NCBI GenBank assembly: GCA_946886175.1
Contig: CAMPIA010000032.1
Span: 1-10,231, forward strand
Source of the DNA: an uncultured Altererythrobacter sp.
GTDB taxonomy: Bacteria > Pseudomonadota > Alphaproteobacteria > Sphingomonadales > Sphingomonadaceae
Length of the DNA stretch: 10,231 nucleotides
Reading direction: 5' to 3'
A program made the translations under genes and the position numbers. The notes beneath the pieces are model-generated. The model searched no databases, was not told the origin of the DNA, and worked only from the letters and a program-made list of their open reading frames with translations. Positions 1 through 9,352 of this stretch are shown piece after piece (position 1 is the first letter of the stretch; each line of letters starts with the position of its first letter).

Positions 1-1
1 C

Positions 2-973
2 CAGGTCGCCGTGCCCGACGAGCGGCTGGACAAGATCGCCGCCATCGCCGGATCGGCCAAAATCGTGCCGACGCAGCTCGCGTTCGTCGACATCGCGGGC
101 CTGGTGAAAGGCGCGAGCAAGGGCGAAGGGCTCGGCAACCAGTTCCTCGGCAATATCCGCGAGGTCGATGCGGTGGTCCACGTGCTGCGCTGCTTCGAGG
201 ACGACGACATTCAGCATGTCAGCAACAAGGTCGATCCGATCGCCGATGCCGAGGTGGTCGAGACCGAGCTGATGCTGTCCGACCTCGAAAGCCTCGAGAA
301 GCGCGTGCCCGCCGCGGCCAAGAAAGCGACCGGCGGGGACAAGGAAGCCAGGATCATGGCGAGCGTGCTCGGCCAGGCGCTCGAGCTGCTGCGCGAAGGC
401 AAGCCCGCCCGGCTGACCGAGCCGAAGGACGACGAGGAGGCGCGCGTCTTCGCACAGGCGCAACTGCTCACCGCCAAGCCGGTGCTTTACGTGTGCAACG
501 TGGCGGAGGAAGACGCCGCCCAAGGCAATGCGCTCTCTGCACAGGTGTTCGAGAAGGCGAAGGCCGAAGGCGCCGAAGCGGTGGTGGTCTCGGCCGCGAT
601 CGAGAGCGAGCTCGTCGCGATGCCGGCGGAAGACCGCGCCGAATATCTGGCCGATCTCGGTCTCACCGAAAGCGGGCTCAGCCGCGTGATCCGCGCGGGT
701 TACAAGCTGCTCGGCCTCAACACCTTCTTCACCGCGGGCCCCAAGGAATCGCGCGCCTGGACGTTCCCGCAAGGGGCCAGGGCGCCGCAAGCCGCGGGCG
801 AAATCCACACCGATTTCGAACGCGGCTTCATCCGCGCCGAGACGATCGCCTACGACGACTACGTCGCGCTGAACGGCGAAAGCGGCGCGCGCGAAGCGGG
901 CAAGCTGCGGCAGGAAGGCAAGGAATACCTGGTGCAGGACGGCGATGTGATGCTGTTCAAGTTCAACGTCTGA
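2..973 (+). CDS. ychF: Ribosome-associated ATPase/GTPase YchF (OBG-like), 5' truncated
   Basis: The frame is open from base 2 and the upstream part lies outside the window, so 323 residues are visible of a family usually near 365; about 40 N-terminal residues, including the P-loop, are missing. The first visible residues, QVAVPDERLDKIA, are internal YchF sequence, so the GTG at 11 is not a start. The G3-type motif DIAGLVKGASKGEGLGNQFL comes early, and NVAE stands where GTPases have NKxD, the substitution that gives this family its ATP preference. A helical, probably coiled-coil insertion follows G3, and the last 80 or so residues (LNTFFTAGPKESRAWTF onward, ending VMLFKFNV) are the TGS-like domain. 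By family knowledge this is a cytosolic protein that binds ribosomes and is linked to translation and oxidative-stress responses. The next gene is on the same strand after a 64-bp gap, with no convincing terminator between them. Confidence 0.97.
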   Translation, partial: QVAVPDERLDKIAAIAGSAKIVPTQLAFVDIAGLVKGASKGEGLGNQFLGNIREVDAVVHVLRCFEDDDIQHVSNKVDPIADAEVVETELMLSDLESLEKRVPAAAKKATGGDKEARIMASVLGQALELLREGKPARLTEPKDDEEARVFAQAQLLTAKPVLYVCNVAEEDAAQGNALSAQVFEKAKAEGAEAVVVSAAIESELVAMPAEDRAEYLADLGLTESGLSRVIRAGYKLLGLNTFFTAGPKESRAWTFPQGARAPQAAGEIHTDFERGFIRAETIAYDDYVALNGESGAREAGKLRQEGKEYLVQDGDVMLFKFNV

Positions 974-1037
974 CACCGTTTCCGGGGCACCAATCCCCTC
1001 CCCGCCCGTTGCGCTAGCAATTCGATGGGGAGCGCAA

Positions 1038-1841
1038 ATGATCGGTAATTCGCAAAAGTTCCGCTGGCTCGTTCGGCTGGGTTTCGCCGCGCGCGGCGTC
1101 GTGTACCTGCTGCTTGGCTACATTGCGCTCGGCACGGCCGGTGCGGCAGGGGACGGCCAGTCCGCGGTCTTCGACTACATCCAGGAAGTGCCTTTCGGCA
1201 CGCCGCTGCTGTGGATCATGGCGCTGGGCCTGCTCGGCTATGCCGGGTTCAAGTTTCTCTCCGCCGTGGCCGATATTCAGCATCGCGGCAGCGACACGAC
1301 CGGCGTGCTGCAACGCGTGGGCGACGCCGCGAGCGGCATTGCGCACACCTTCCTCGCCTACGTCTGCTACCAGTTCGCCCGAGGCGCGCAGCAGAGTGCG
1401 TCGGGCGGATCGAGCGGCCAGGAGATGGCCGGATCGGTGCTGTCGATGGAGCTCGGTTCGGTGGTGATCGGCCTTCTCGGGCTGGGCTTCCTCGTCGCCG
1501 GATTCATGCAGGGCAAGAAGGCCTGGACCTGCGAGTTCATGCGCTGGCTCAGCGGCGCCGCCCCCTCGGGCGTGCGGACTGTCGGTCGCCTCGGCCATGC
1601 CGCGCGCGGAATCGTGTTCGCGGTGATCGGATGGTCGATGATGCAAGGCGCCTGGTTCTCGCAGGAGAGCGAGATCAAGGGACTGGGCGAAGCGATCCTG
1701 TCGTTGCGAGACATGGGGGCGCTCTACACCCTGGTCGCGGTGGGTCTGATGATGTTCGGGGCGTTCAGCCTGGTGCTCGCGCGTTACCGGATCATCCCCG
1801 ATCTCGGCCCGCACGGATTGAAGCCGAGCTTCCGCGCCTAG
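1038..1841 (+). CDS. DUF1206 family integral membrane protein
   Basis: This 267-residue protein has six predicted membrane segments arranged as three two-helix repeats, the DUF1206 layout. Each repeat opens with a related motif: RLGFAARGVVYLLLGY near residue 13, RVGDAASGIAHTFLAY near 93, and RLGHAARGIVFAVIGW near 184. Partner helices lie near residues 57-78, 136-158 and 230-250. The start is ATG 1038, preceded by a strong ribosome binding site GGGGAG at 1027-1032. No catalytic residues or ligand sites can be seen, and the family's function is not established to my knowledge. It follows ychF on the same strand and ends 3 bp from the stop of the convergent regulator gene. The family call is from recognition of the repeat pattern; localisation to the inner membrane is inferred from hydrophobicity. 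Confidence 0.88.
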   Translation: MIGNSQKFRWLVRLGFAARGVVYLLLGYIALGTAGAAGDGQSAVFDYIQEVPFGTPLLWIMALGLLGYAGFKFLSAVADIQHRGSDTTGVLQRVGDAASGIAHTFLAYVCYQFARGAQQSASGGSSGQEMAGSVLSMELGSVVIGLLGLGFLVAGFMQGKKAWTCEFMRWLSGAAPSGVRTVGRLGHAARGIVFAVIGWSMMQGAWFSQESEIKGLGEAILSLRDMGALYTLVAVGLMMFGAFSLVLARYRIIPDLGPHGLKPSFRA

Positions 1842-1844
1842 GGC

Positions 1845-2231
1845 CTAATCGAATGCGGCGAGGATCGGGCACGGCCCCGCCGCGCCCCTCGCGCAGTCCG
1901 AGGCGAGCTTCGAGAGCGAGCCGCGCGCCGCCGCGAGTTGTGCGATCTGGGCATCGAGCGCCGCGATCCGCTCGCGCGCCATGGCGCGGGCGCGCGGGCG
2001 ATCGTCCGTCCGGTCGAGGTCGATCAGTTCGGCGATCTCGGCCAGCGTGAAGCCTGCCGTCTGCGCATGGCGCACGAAGCGCAGCCGGCGCGCGTCGTCG
2101 GGACCATAGTGCCGCCCGCCCGGCGCATCGCCGCGCGGCGCGGCAAGCAGCCCCTTGCGCTGGTAGAAGCGGACCGTCTCGACCCCCACCTCGCCCGCTT
2201 TGGCTAAATCGGAAATGCGCATCGCATTCAT
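1845..2231 (-). CDS. MerR-family metal-responsive regulator, CueR-like C-X7-C metal loop
   Basis: The protein is 128 residues if started at the ATG at 2231 (MNAMRIS) and 125 from the ATG at 2222. I prefer 2231 because GGAG lies 7 bases upstream on its strand. The N-terminus is a MerR winged helix-turn-helix: ISDLAKAGEVGVETVRFYQRKGLL (about residues 6-29) with GRHYGPDDARRLRFVRHAQTAGFTLAEIAELI after it. A long dimerisation helix follows (about 80-112), then Cys113-x7-Cys121-Pro-Ile close to the C-terminus. As I recall the families, this spacing and the CPI match CueR-type monovalent metal sensors, while mercury MerR has one more residue between these cysteines. The cysteine that MerR and ZntR carry at the start of the dimer helix is absent; an arginine is there in an ungapped alignment. 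It is transcribed divergently from the grx-MauE gene and probably controls the shared operator and itself. The actual metal, or thiol signal, is not proven. Confidence 0.9.
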   Translation of the reverse strand: MNAMRISDLAKAGEVGVETVRFYQRKGLLAAPRGDAPGGRHYGPDDARRLRFVRHAQTAGFTLAEIAELIDLDRTDDRPRARAMARERIAALDAQIAQLAAARGSLSKLASDCARGAAGPCPILAAFD

Positions 2232-2234
2232 CGC

Positions 2235-2266
2235 TTGACTCCGTACTGCGGTACGGAGGGTATGGA
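2235..2266 (+). promoter_or_regulatory. MerR-type promoter and operator (long spacer, dyad between -35 and -10)
   Basis: A consensus-like -35 TTGACT occupies 2235-2240. It is followed at 2239-2258 by a perfect 8-4-8 inverted repeat, CTCCGTAC and GTACGGAG around TGCG. A -10-like TATGGA sits at 2261-2266, a 20-bp spacer (GTATGG at 2260 would give 19). A dyad inside an over-long spacer is the hallmark of promoters that MerR-family activators untwist. The arms equal those I remember from Tn21/Tn501 mer operators. The site lies exactly between the divergent regulator (ATG at 2231) and the grx-MauE gene (ATG at 2274). The -10 is a poor match, as expected for an activator-dependent promoter. Transcription would begin near 2272-2274. 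Confidence 0.82.
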
Positions 2267-2273
2267 GGTTTGC

Positions 2274-3014
2274 ATGAGCAAGAACAAGACCGCCCGCATC
2301 CACCGCATGGTGATGGAGAAGCACGTCTGCCCCTACGGCGTGAAGTCGAAATGGCTGCTCGAACGGCACGGCTACACGGTCGAGGACCACTGGCTGACCA
2401 CGCGCGATCAGACCGACGCCTTCAAGCGCGAGCACGATGTCGAGACGACCCCGCAGACCTTCATCGATGGCCAGCGGATCGGGGGCTATACCGAGTTGCG
2501 CGCGTTCCTCGGCAAGCCGCTGCCGGACAAGGACGCGACCAGCTATGCGCCGGTGATCGCAGTGTTCGCGATTGCCGCCGGCCTCGGGCTGGCGATCAGT
2601 CAGTTCGCCTTCGGCACGCCCTTCACGATCCGCGCCGCCGAATGGTTCGTCGCCTTCTCGATGGCGATCCTCGCGATGCTCAAGTTGCAGGATGTCGAGC
2701 AATTCTCGACCATGTTCCTCGGCTACGACCTGCTGGCGAAACGCTTCGTGCCTTACGCCTACGCTTATCCGTTCCTGGAGGCGGGCGCGGGCATATTGAT
2801 GGCGGCGCATGCGCTCAACTGGCTCTCGATCCCGGTCGCGCTGACCATCGGGACGATCGGCGCGGCGAGCGTTTTCTACGCGGTCTATATCCAGAAGCGC
2901 GAGATCAAGTGCGCCTGCGTCGGCGGATCGAGCAACGTGCCGCTCGGCTTCGTCTCGCTCACCGAAAACCTGTTCATGATCGGCATGGCGATCTGGATGA
3001 TCGCCAAACCCTGA
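2274..3014 (+). CDS. Glutaredoxin-MauE fusion: redox-associated membrane protein
   Basis: This 246-residue protein has two parts. Residues 1-85 are a glutaredoxin-like domain: active-site Cys19 in CPYG (the second Cys of CPYC is Gly, so monothiol), a cis-proline motif TTPQTFIDG (58-66) and GGYTEL (70-75). Residues 90-246 are a MauE/DoxX-type membrane domain with about five hydrophobic segments, near 92-111, 117-138, 160-181, 184-206 and 222-243. A CAC motif (Cys213, Cys215) lies in the loop before the last segment. By family knowledge MauE-like proteins handle thiol electrons across the inner membrane; here the glutaredoxin part would face the cytoplasm if the domain inserts as usual. I chose ATG 2274 over the in-frame ATG 2262 because 2262 lies in the predicted -10 box. 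It is the first gene of the MerR-controlled unit. Substrate unknown; thiol or metal-stress chemistry is inferred. Confidence 0.86.
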   Translation: MSKNKTARIHRMVMEKHVCPYGVKSKWLLERHGYTVEDHWLTTRDQTDAFKREHDVETTPQTFIDGQRIGGYTELRAFLGKPLPDKDATSYAPVIAVFAIAAGLGLAISQFAFGTPFTIRAAEWFVAFSMAILAMLKLQDVEQFSTMFLGYDLLAKRFVPYAYAYPFLEAGAGILMAAHALNWLSIPVALTIGTIGAASVFYAVYIQKREIKCACVGGSSNVPLGFVSLTENLFMIGMAIWMIAKP

Positions 3015-3028
3015 AGGATTTTGAAGAA

Positions 3029-4384
3029 ATGCACACTCGACTTCTCGCCGGCGTCGCCGCGCTGACGCTTGCCGCGCCGTTCCCCGCGTTCGCGCAGGAT
3101 CATGGCGGTCACGCCGGGCATGGCGAGCCCTCGCCCGAGCCCGAAGTGGAAGCGGACACCGGTCACGCGGGGATGGACCACGGCGAAATGGACCATGGCG
3201 AGATGGACCATTCGCAGATGGACCATGCGGCGATGGACGACGCCGCGATGGATCACGGAGGCGCCGGCTCGGGCACCTCGCGCCTGCCCGCCAACGAGGC
3301 GATGAACCACGGCGCGATGATCGGTCTCGGCGGCGACGCCACGCTGATGCTGCACGGCATGGTCTGGCCGGTCTATACCGACCAGGGCGGGCCGCGCGGC
3401 GACGACAAGCTCTACGTCCAGTCGATGGGCATGGCGACGCTCGAGAAGCCGTTCGAGGGCGGCAAGTTCATGCTGCGCACGATGATGAGCCTCGAGCCGG
3501 CGATGCGGCACGACGGCTACCCCAACCTCTTCGCCACCGGCGAGGTCGCCTACGGCGATCCGCTGGTCGACCGCCAGCACCCGCACGATCTGTTCATGGA
3601 ACTGGCGGGCAGGGTCGATATCGACATCGGCGAGGAGACCACCGCGTTCCTTTACGGCGGCCCGGTGGGCGAGCCGGCTCTCGGCCCGAGCGCCTTCATG
3701 CACCGCGCGAGCGCGCGCTATAACCCCGAAGCGCCCATCACCCACCACTGGTTCGATTCGACCCACATCACCTACGGCGTCGTCACCGCGGGCGTCGGCG
3801 GGCCGCGCTGGCAACTCGAGGCGAGCGCGTTTCGCGGGCGCGAACCCGACGAATACCGCTGGAACATCGAGACGCCCAAGCTCGATTCGTGGAGCGTGCG
3901 CGCCAGCTTCGCCCCCTCGCCCGCCTGGCTGGTCCAGGCGAGCTACGGCCAGATCGACGAGCCCGAGGAACTGCATCCGGGCGAGGACGAGCACCGCTCC
4001 ACCGCCTCGGTCCACTACAACGACGGGCGCGGTCTCTCCGCCACGGCGGCGTTTTCGGCCAAGAACCGCCAGCCCGGCGACACGCTGACCGCCTGGCTGG
4101 GCGAGGTGAACTGGGATCTGACCGATCGCCACACGCTGTTCGGCCGGGTCGAGAACGTAAAGAACGACGAGCTTTTCCCCGACCACTCCGATCCGCTGCA
4201 CGACGTGGCGTTCCGGGTGACCAAGTTCCAGGCCGGTTATGCCTATCGCATCCCGCTCGGCCCGGTGAACCTCGCTCTCGGTGGCACCGTCTCCGCATTC
4301 GCCAAGCCCGATGCGCTCGACCCCTATTACGGCGACAGCCCGATGGGCTACACGGTCTTCGCCCGATTCAGCCTGGGGGACTAG
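3029..4384 (+). CDS. Secreted His/Met-rich outer-membrane beta-barrel-type protein, probable metal binder
   Basis: The 451-residue protein starts at ATG 3029, 14 bp after the previous stop. Residues 1-22 form a signal peptide ending AFA, with cleavage likely before Gln23. The mature N-terminus is rich in His, Met and Asp: DHGGHAGHG, then six pentapeptides MDHxx from residue 49 to 78. The rest (about 95-451) has the alternating, aromatic-rich strands and short turns of an outer-membrane barrel, e.g. LMLHGMVWPVY, QHPHDLFMELAG, HHWFDSTHITYGVV and WLVQASYGQI, closing with YTVFARFSLGD rather than a terminal Phe. CopB-type copper resistance proteins share the MDH-rich front, but I do not recognise the CopB barrel signature here. 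Binding or export of copper or silver at the cell surface is the likeliest role; it is inference from composition and the MerR-controlled context. Confidence 0.8.
   Translation: MHTRLLAGVAALTLAAPFPAFAQDHGGHAGHGEPSPEPEVEADTGHAGMDHGEMDHGEMDHSQMDHAAMDDAAMDHGGAGSGTSRLPANEAMNHGAMIGLGGDATLMLHGMVWPVYTDQGGPRGDDKLYVQSMGMATLEKPFEGGKFMLRTMMSLEPAMRHDGYPNLFATGEVAYGDPLVDRQHPHDLFMELAGRVDIDIGEETTAFLYGGPVGEPALGPSAFMHRASARYNPEAPITHHWFDSTHITYGVVTAGVGGPRWQLEASAFRGREPDEYRWNIETPKLDSWSVRASFAPSPAWLVQASYGQIDEPEELHPGEDEHRSTASVHYNDGRGLSATAAFSAKNRQPGDTLTAWLGEVNWDLTDRHTLFGRVENVKNDELFPDHSDPLHDVAFRVTKFQAGYAYRIPLGPVNLALGGTVSAFAKPDALDPYYGDSPMGYTVFARFSLGD
3173..3262 (+). repeat. Six tandem 15-bp units encoding MDHxx pentapeptides
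   Basis: Six in-frame 15-bp units begin ATGGAC or ATGGAT and encode MDHGE, MDHGE, MDHSQ, MDHAA, MDDAA and MDHGG. The fifth unit has Asp in place of His. Units differ mostly at third positions and in the last two codons, so this is an older coding repeat, not a fresh slippage expansion. The Met-x-His spacing is typical of copper- or silver-binding tails. Confidence 0.9.
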
Positions 4385-4385
4385 C

Positions 4386-4850
4386 GTGAACTATTTCGAA
4401 GACCTTCAAGTCGGTGCGAAGCAGAGCTTCGGCGACTACATGGTGACGCGCGAAGAGGTGATCGAATTCGCCGCGAAGTACGATCCCCAGCCGTTCCACC
4501 TCGACGAGGACGCCGCGGCCGCGACGCATTTCGGGCGGCTGTCCGCCAGCGGCTGGCACACCTGCGCGATGACCATGCGAATGCTGGTCGGCAATATGAG
4601 CAAAAGCCAGCAGGCCGGGCTCGGCTCGCCGGGTATCGACGAGCTCAGGTGGAAGCGACCGGTCTATCCGGGCGACAGGCTACGGTGCGAGACCGAAGTG
4701 ATCGAGAAGCGCCGCAGCCGGTCGCGGCCCGAGATGGGGCTGTTCAAGTCGCGGGTCCGAGTGTTCAACCAGGACGATGCGGCGGTGCTGGAAATGGTCT
4801 CGAACGGCCTGATCCAGGTACGGAACCCCGAGGCGCCGGTCGAAAACTAG
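4386..4850 (+). CDS. MaoC-like hotdog-fold acyl dehydratase
   Basis: The 154-residue protein starts at GTG 4386 (VNYFEDLQVGAKQSFGDYMV), with a strong GGGGGA ribosome binding site at 4375-4380 inside the end of the previous gene. The hydratase-2 motif is seen at YDPQPFHLDEDAAAATHFGR, with the expected catalytic Asp33 and His38. Further family features are SGWHTCAMTMRM and the hot-dog strand GIDELRWKRPVYPGDRLRCETEV. Such proteins hydrate or dehydrate enoyl-CoA or related acyl thioesters in the cytoplasm; the substrate cannot be told from sequence. The start is 1 bp after the barrel gene's stop, so the two are probably co-transcribed and translationally coupled. A functional link is not obvious. 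Its TAG stop lies in a CTAG that also gives the stop of the convergent lipoprotein gene. Confidence 0.92.
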   Translation: MNYFEDLQVGAKQSFGDYMVTREEVIEFAAKYDPQPFHLDEDAAAATHFGRLSASGWHTCAMTMRMLVGNMSKSQQAGLGSPGIDELRWKRPVYPGDRLRCETEVIEKRRSRSRPEMGLFKSRVRVFNQDDAAVLEMVSNGLIQVRNPEAPVEN

Positions 4851-5346
4851 CTACCGCACTGCGCCACGCCAGTGGCGCCGAAGACCACCTGATCGCGCCC
4901 GTTGCGCAGTTCGAGCCGTCCGGGATAGTCGACCGTTTCCACCCCGCTCTGCTCGCCCTCGCCCTCGGCGAGATCGAGCACCATCGCGAATTCGCGGCCG
5001 GAATACTTGCCCCACGCGCCGAGCGGCAGCGCGGGGCTGCCGGCATCGGGCGCGAGCAGGCGCATCCTTCCGTCGACCTTGATGTAGGCGCCGCGCTCCA
5101 TCGCCAGCGCCACCACCCGGTCCCCGCGGTCTTCCGCCGTGAAAGAGCAACCGGCGCCGAACAGATTGTGCTGCTCGATATCGGCGAACGTGATCGCCTC
5201 CGGCTCGACCGGTTCGGGCGGGATGTTCTGCGCCGCCTCGACCGCGGCGATCGCGCGTTCCTCGGCCGCGTCCTGCTGCGCGGGGGTCAGCTCGGGCTCG
5301 CCGCAGGCGGCGAGGAACAACGGAAATAGAAGTGCGGCCCGATGCA

Positions 5347-5347
<1 letters not shown>
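4847..5347 (-). CDS. Small predicted lipoprotein downstream of mutL
   Basis: The 166-residue product has a short N-terminal hydrophobic segment and a lipobox LAAC with the lipidated Cys at residue 15 (MHRAALLFPLFLAACGEPE). The residue after the Cys is Gly, so there is no inner-membrane retention Asp at +2. After an Ala/Glu-rich helical stretch (about 21-42) and a proline-rich linker comes a probably folded domain from residue 52, with Cys67 and Cys164, which could form a disulphide in the periplasm. I do not recognise a named family. The chosen ATG at 5347 shares its A with the mutL TGA stop (TGATG), so translation is likely coupled to mutL. Extending the frame upstream would only run into mutL and lose the lipobox position. 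A role in DNA repair is unlikely for an envelope protein; the linkage is probably just operon packing. Confidence 0.82.
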
Positions 5348-8403
<3,056 letters not shown>

Positions 8404-8413
8404 GGGGAGACGT

Positions 8414-9352
8414 ATGGCGCCGCCATCGTCACGGCGCTCGAGCTATTCGCGTAGGGCGCAATACGGGGTTTTCACCGGTTACGTCGTAGCCGGGATCGGC
8501 GCGCTGATCGGCGCGATCCTGCTCGCGCTGTCGCTCTGGCGCCCCGCCAGCTTCAACGGTCCGCGCACTGTCGCCCACGACGCAGTGGCTCCGGCGGGCG
8601 AGGCGGGCGCCGAAGTTCGGGCCGACAGCCTGGGATTCATCGACACCATCCGCGGTTACTTGCGCGCAGGCAGCCAGAACGCCGCACTCAAGAAGGAAGT
8701 CGAACTTGCGCGTATCCGCCTGGCCGAGGCCGAGGCGGTCAAGCGCGAGAACGCACGCCTGAAGGCGCTGCTCCAGCTGGAAGACGACAGCACCCGCGCG
8801 GTCGCGGTGGCGCGGCTGATCGGTTCGACAGCGGCCAGCGCGCGGCGTTTCGCCTACGTCGGGGCGGGTAGCGCGGACGGGGTCGAGATCGGCATGCCGG
8901 TGCGCAGCCCGCGAGGGGTGGTCGGGCGCGTGCTCGAGGTCGGACGCGACAGCGCGCGCGTGCTGCTCCTGACCGACAGCCAGAGCGTGCTTCCGGTGCG
9001 GCTCGCACGCAGCAACGTGGTCGCCTTCGCCGAGGGGCGCGGCGATTCGATGTTGCGCATCCGGCTGGTCAACCTCGGCATCAATCCGCTCGAGAAGGGC
9101 GACGTGTTCGTGACCAGCGGCGCGGGCGGATACTACCGCCCCGGAATCGCGGTCGCGATCGTCGCCGAGACCACAGACGACGGCGCGCTGGCGCGTATCA
9201 TCAGCGATCCCGCGGCAACCGACTACGTCGCGATCCAGGAGCTGTGGCAGCCGCGCGCGGTCGCGGCCGCCGCGACGCCGGTCGAGGAGCCGGTCGCCGG
9301 CTCCGCTCCCCCGTCCGAAGCCGCCAGCCCGACCGAAGCGGCCGAAGAATGA
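8414..9352 (+). CDS. mreC: Rod shape-determining protein MreC
   Basis: The 312-residue protein starts at ATG 8414 behind a strong GGGGAGA site at 8404-8410. A basic cytosolic N-terminus (RRSSYSRR) leads into one membrane helix (about 19-42). A periplasmic coiled coil follows, near residues 90-122 (NAALKKEVELARIRLAEAEAV), then the double beta-barrel domain (about 128-270) with the family's GxxxGVEIGMPV and PRGVVGRVLEVG elements, LLLTDSQSVLPVR and VTSGAGGYYRPGIAV. The last 35 residues are an Ala/Pro/Glu-rich tail, probably disordered. MreC links MreB filaments to PBP2 in the periplasm and stimulates PBP2. Its TGA stop overlaps the mreD ATG in ATGA, so translation is coupled. Confidence 0.96.
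   Translation: MAPPSSRRSSYSRRAQYGVFTGYVVAGIGALIGAILLALSLWRPASFNGPRTVAHDAVAPAGEAGAEVRADSLGFIDTIRGYLRAGSQNAALKKEVELARIRLAEAEAVKRENARLKALLQLEDDSTRAVAVARLIGSTAASARRFAYVGAGSADGVEIGMPVRSPRGVVGRVLEVGRDSARVLLLTDSQSVLPVRLARSNVVAFAEGRGDSMLRIRLVNLGINPLEKGDVFVTSGAGGYYRPGIAVAIVAETTDDGALARIISDPAATDYVAIQELWQPRAVAAAATPVEEPVAGSAPPSEAASPTEAAEE

Noticed and set aside
984..1032. Possible terminator (GGGG/CCCC at 984-998) or masking of the DUF1206 ribosome binding site by CTCCCC at 998-1003
   Set aside because: The first stem is 4 bp without a T run, and a 6-bp C/G pairing across a 23-base loop is easily found by chance at this base composition.
2232..2810. Upstream extension of the MerR-family regulator to position 2810
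   Set aside because: The MerR domain begins at the ATG at 2231 or 2222; the extension has no homology and is antisense to the grx-MauE gene and the operator.
3173..3262. CRISPR-like or recent slippage repeat
   Set aside because: The 15-bp units are in frame, vary at third positions, encode a clear metal-binding pentapeptide series and have no spacers.
2885..4201. Long minus-strand open frame (438 residues) across the grx-MauE and barrel genes
   Set aside because: It is antisense to two well-supported genes, has no recognisable domain, and its His/Val/Arg-rich repeats are just the mirror of the MDHxx coding repeat in GC-rich DNA.
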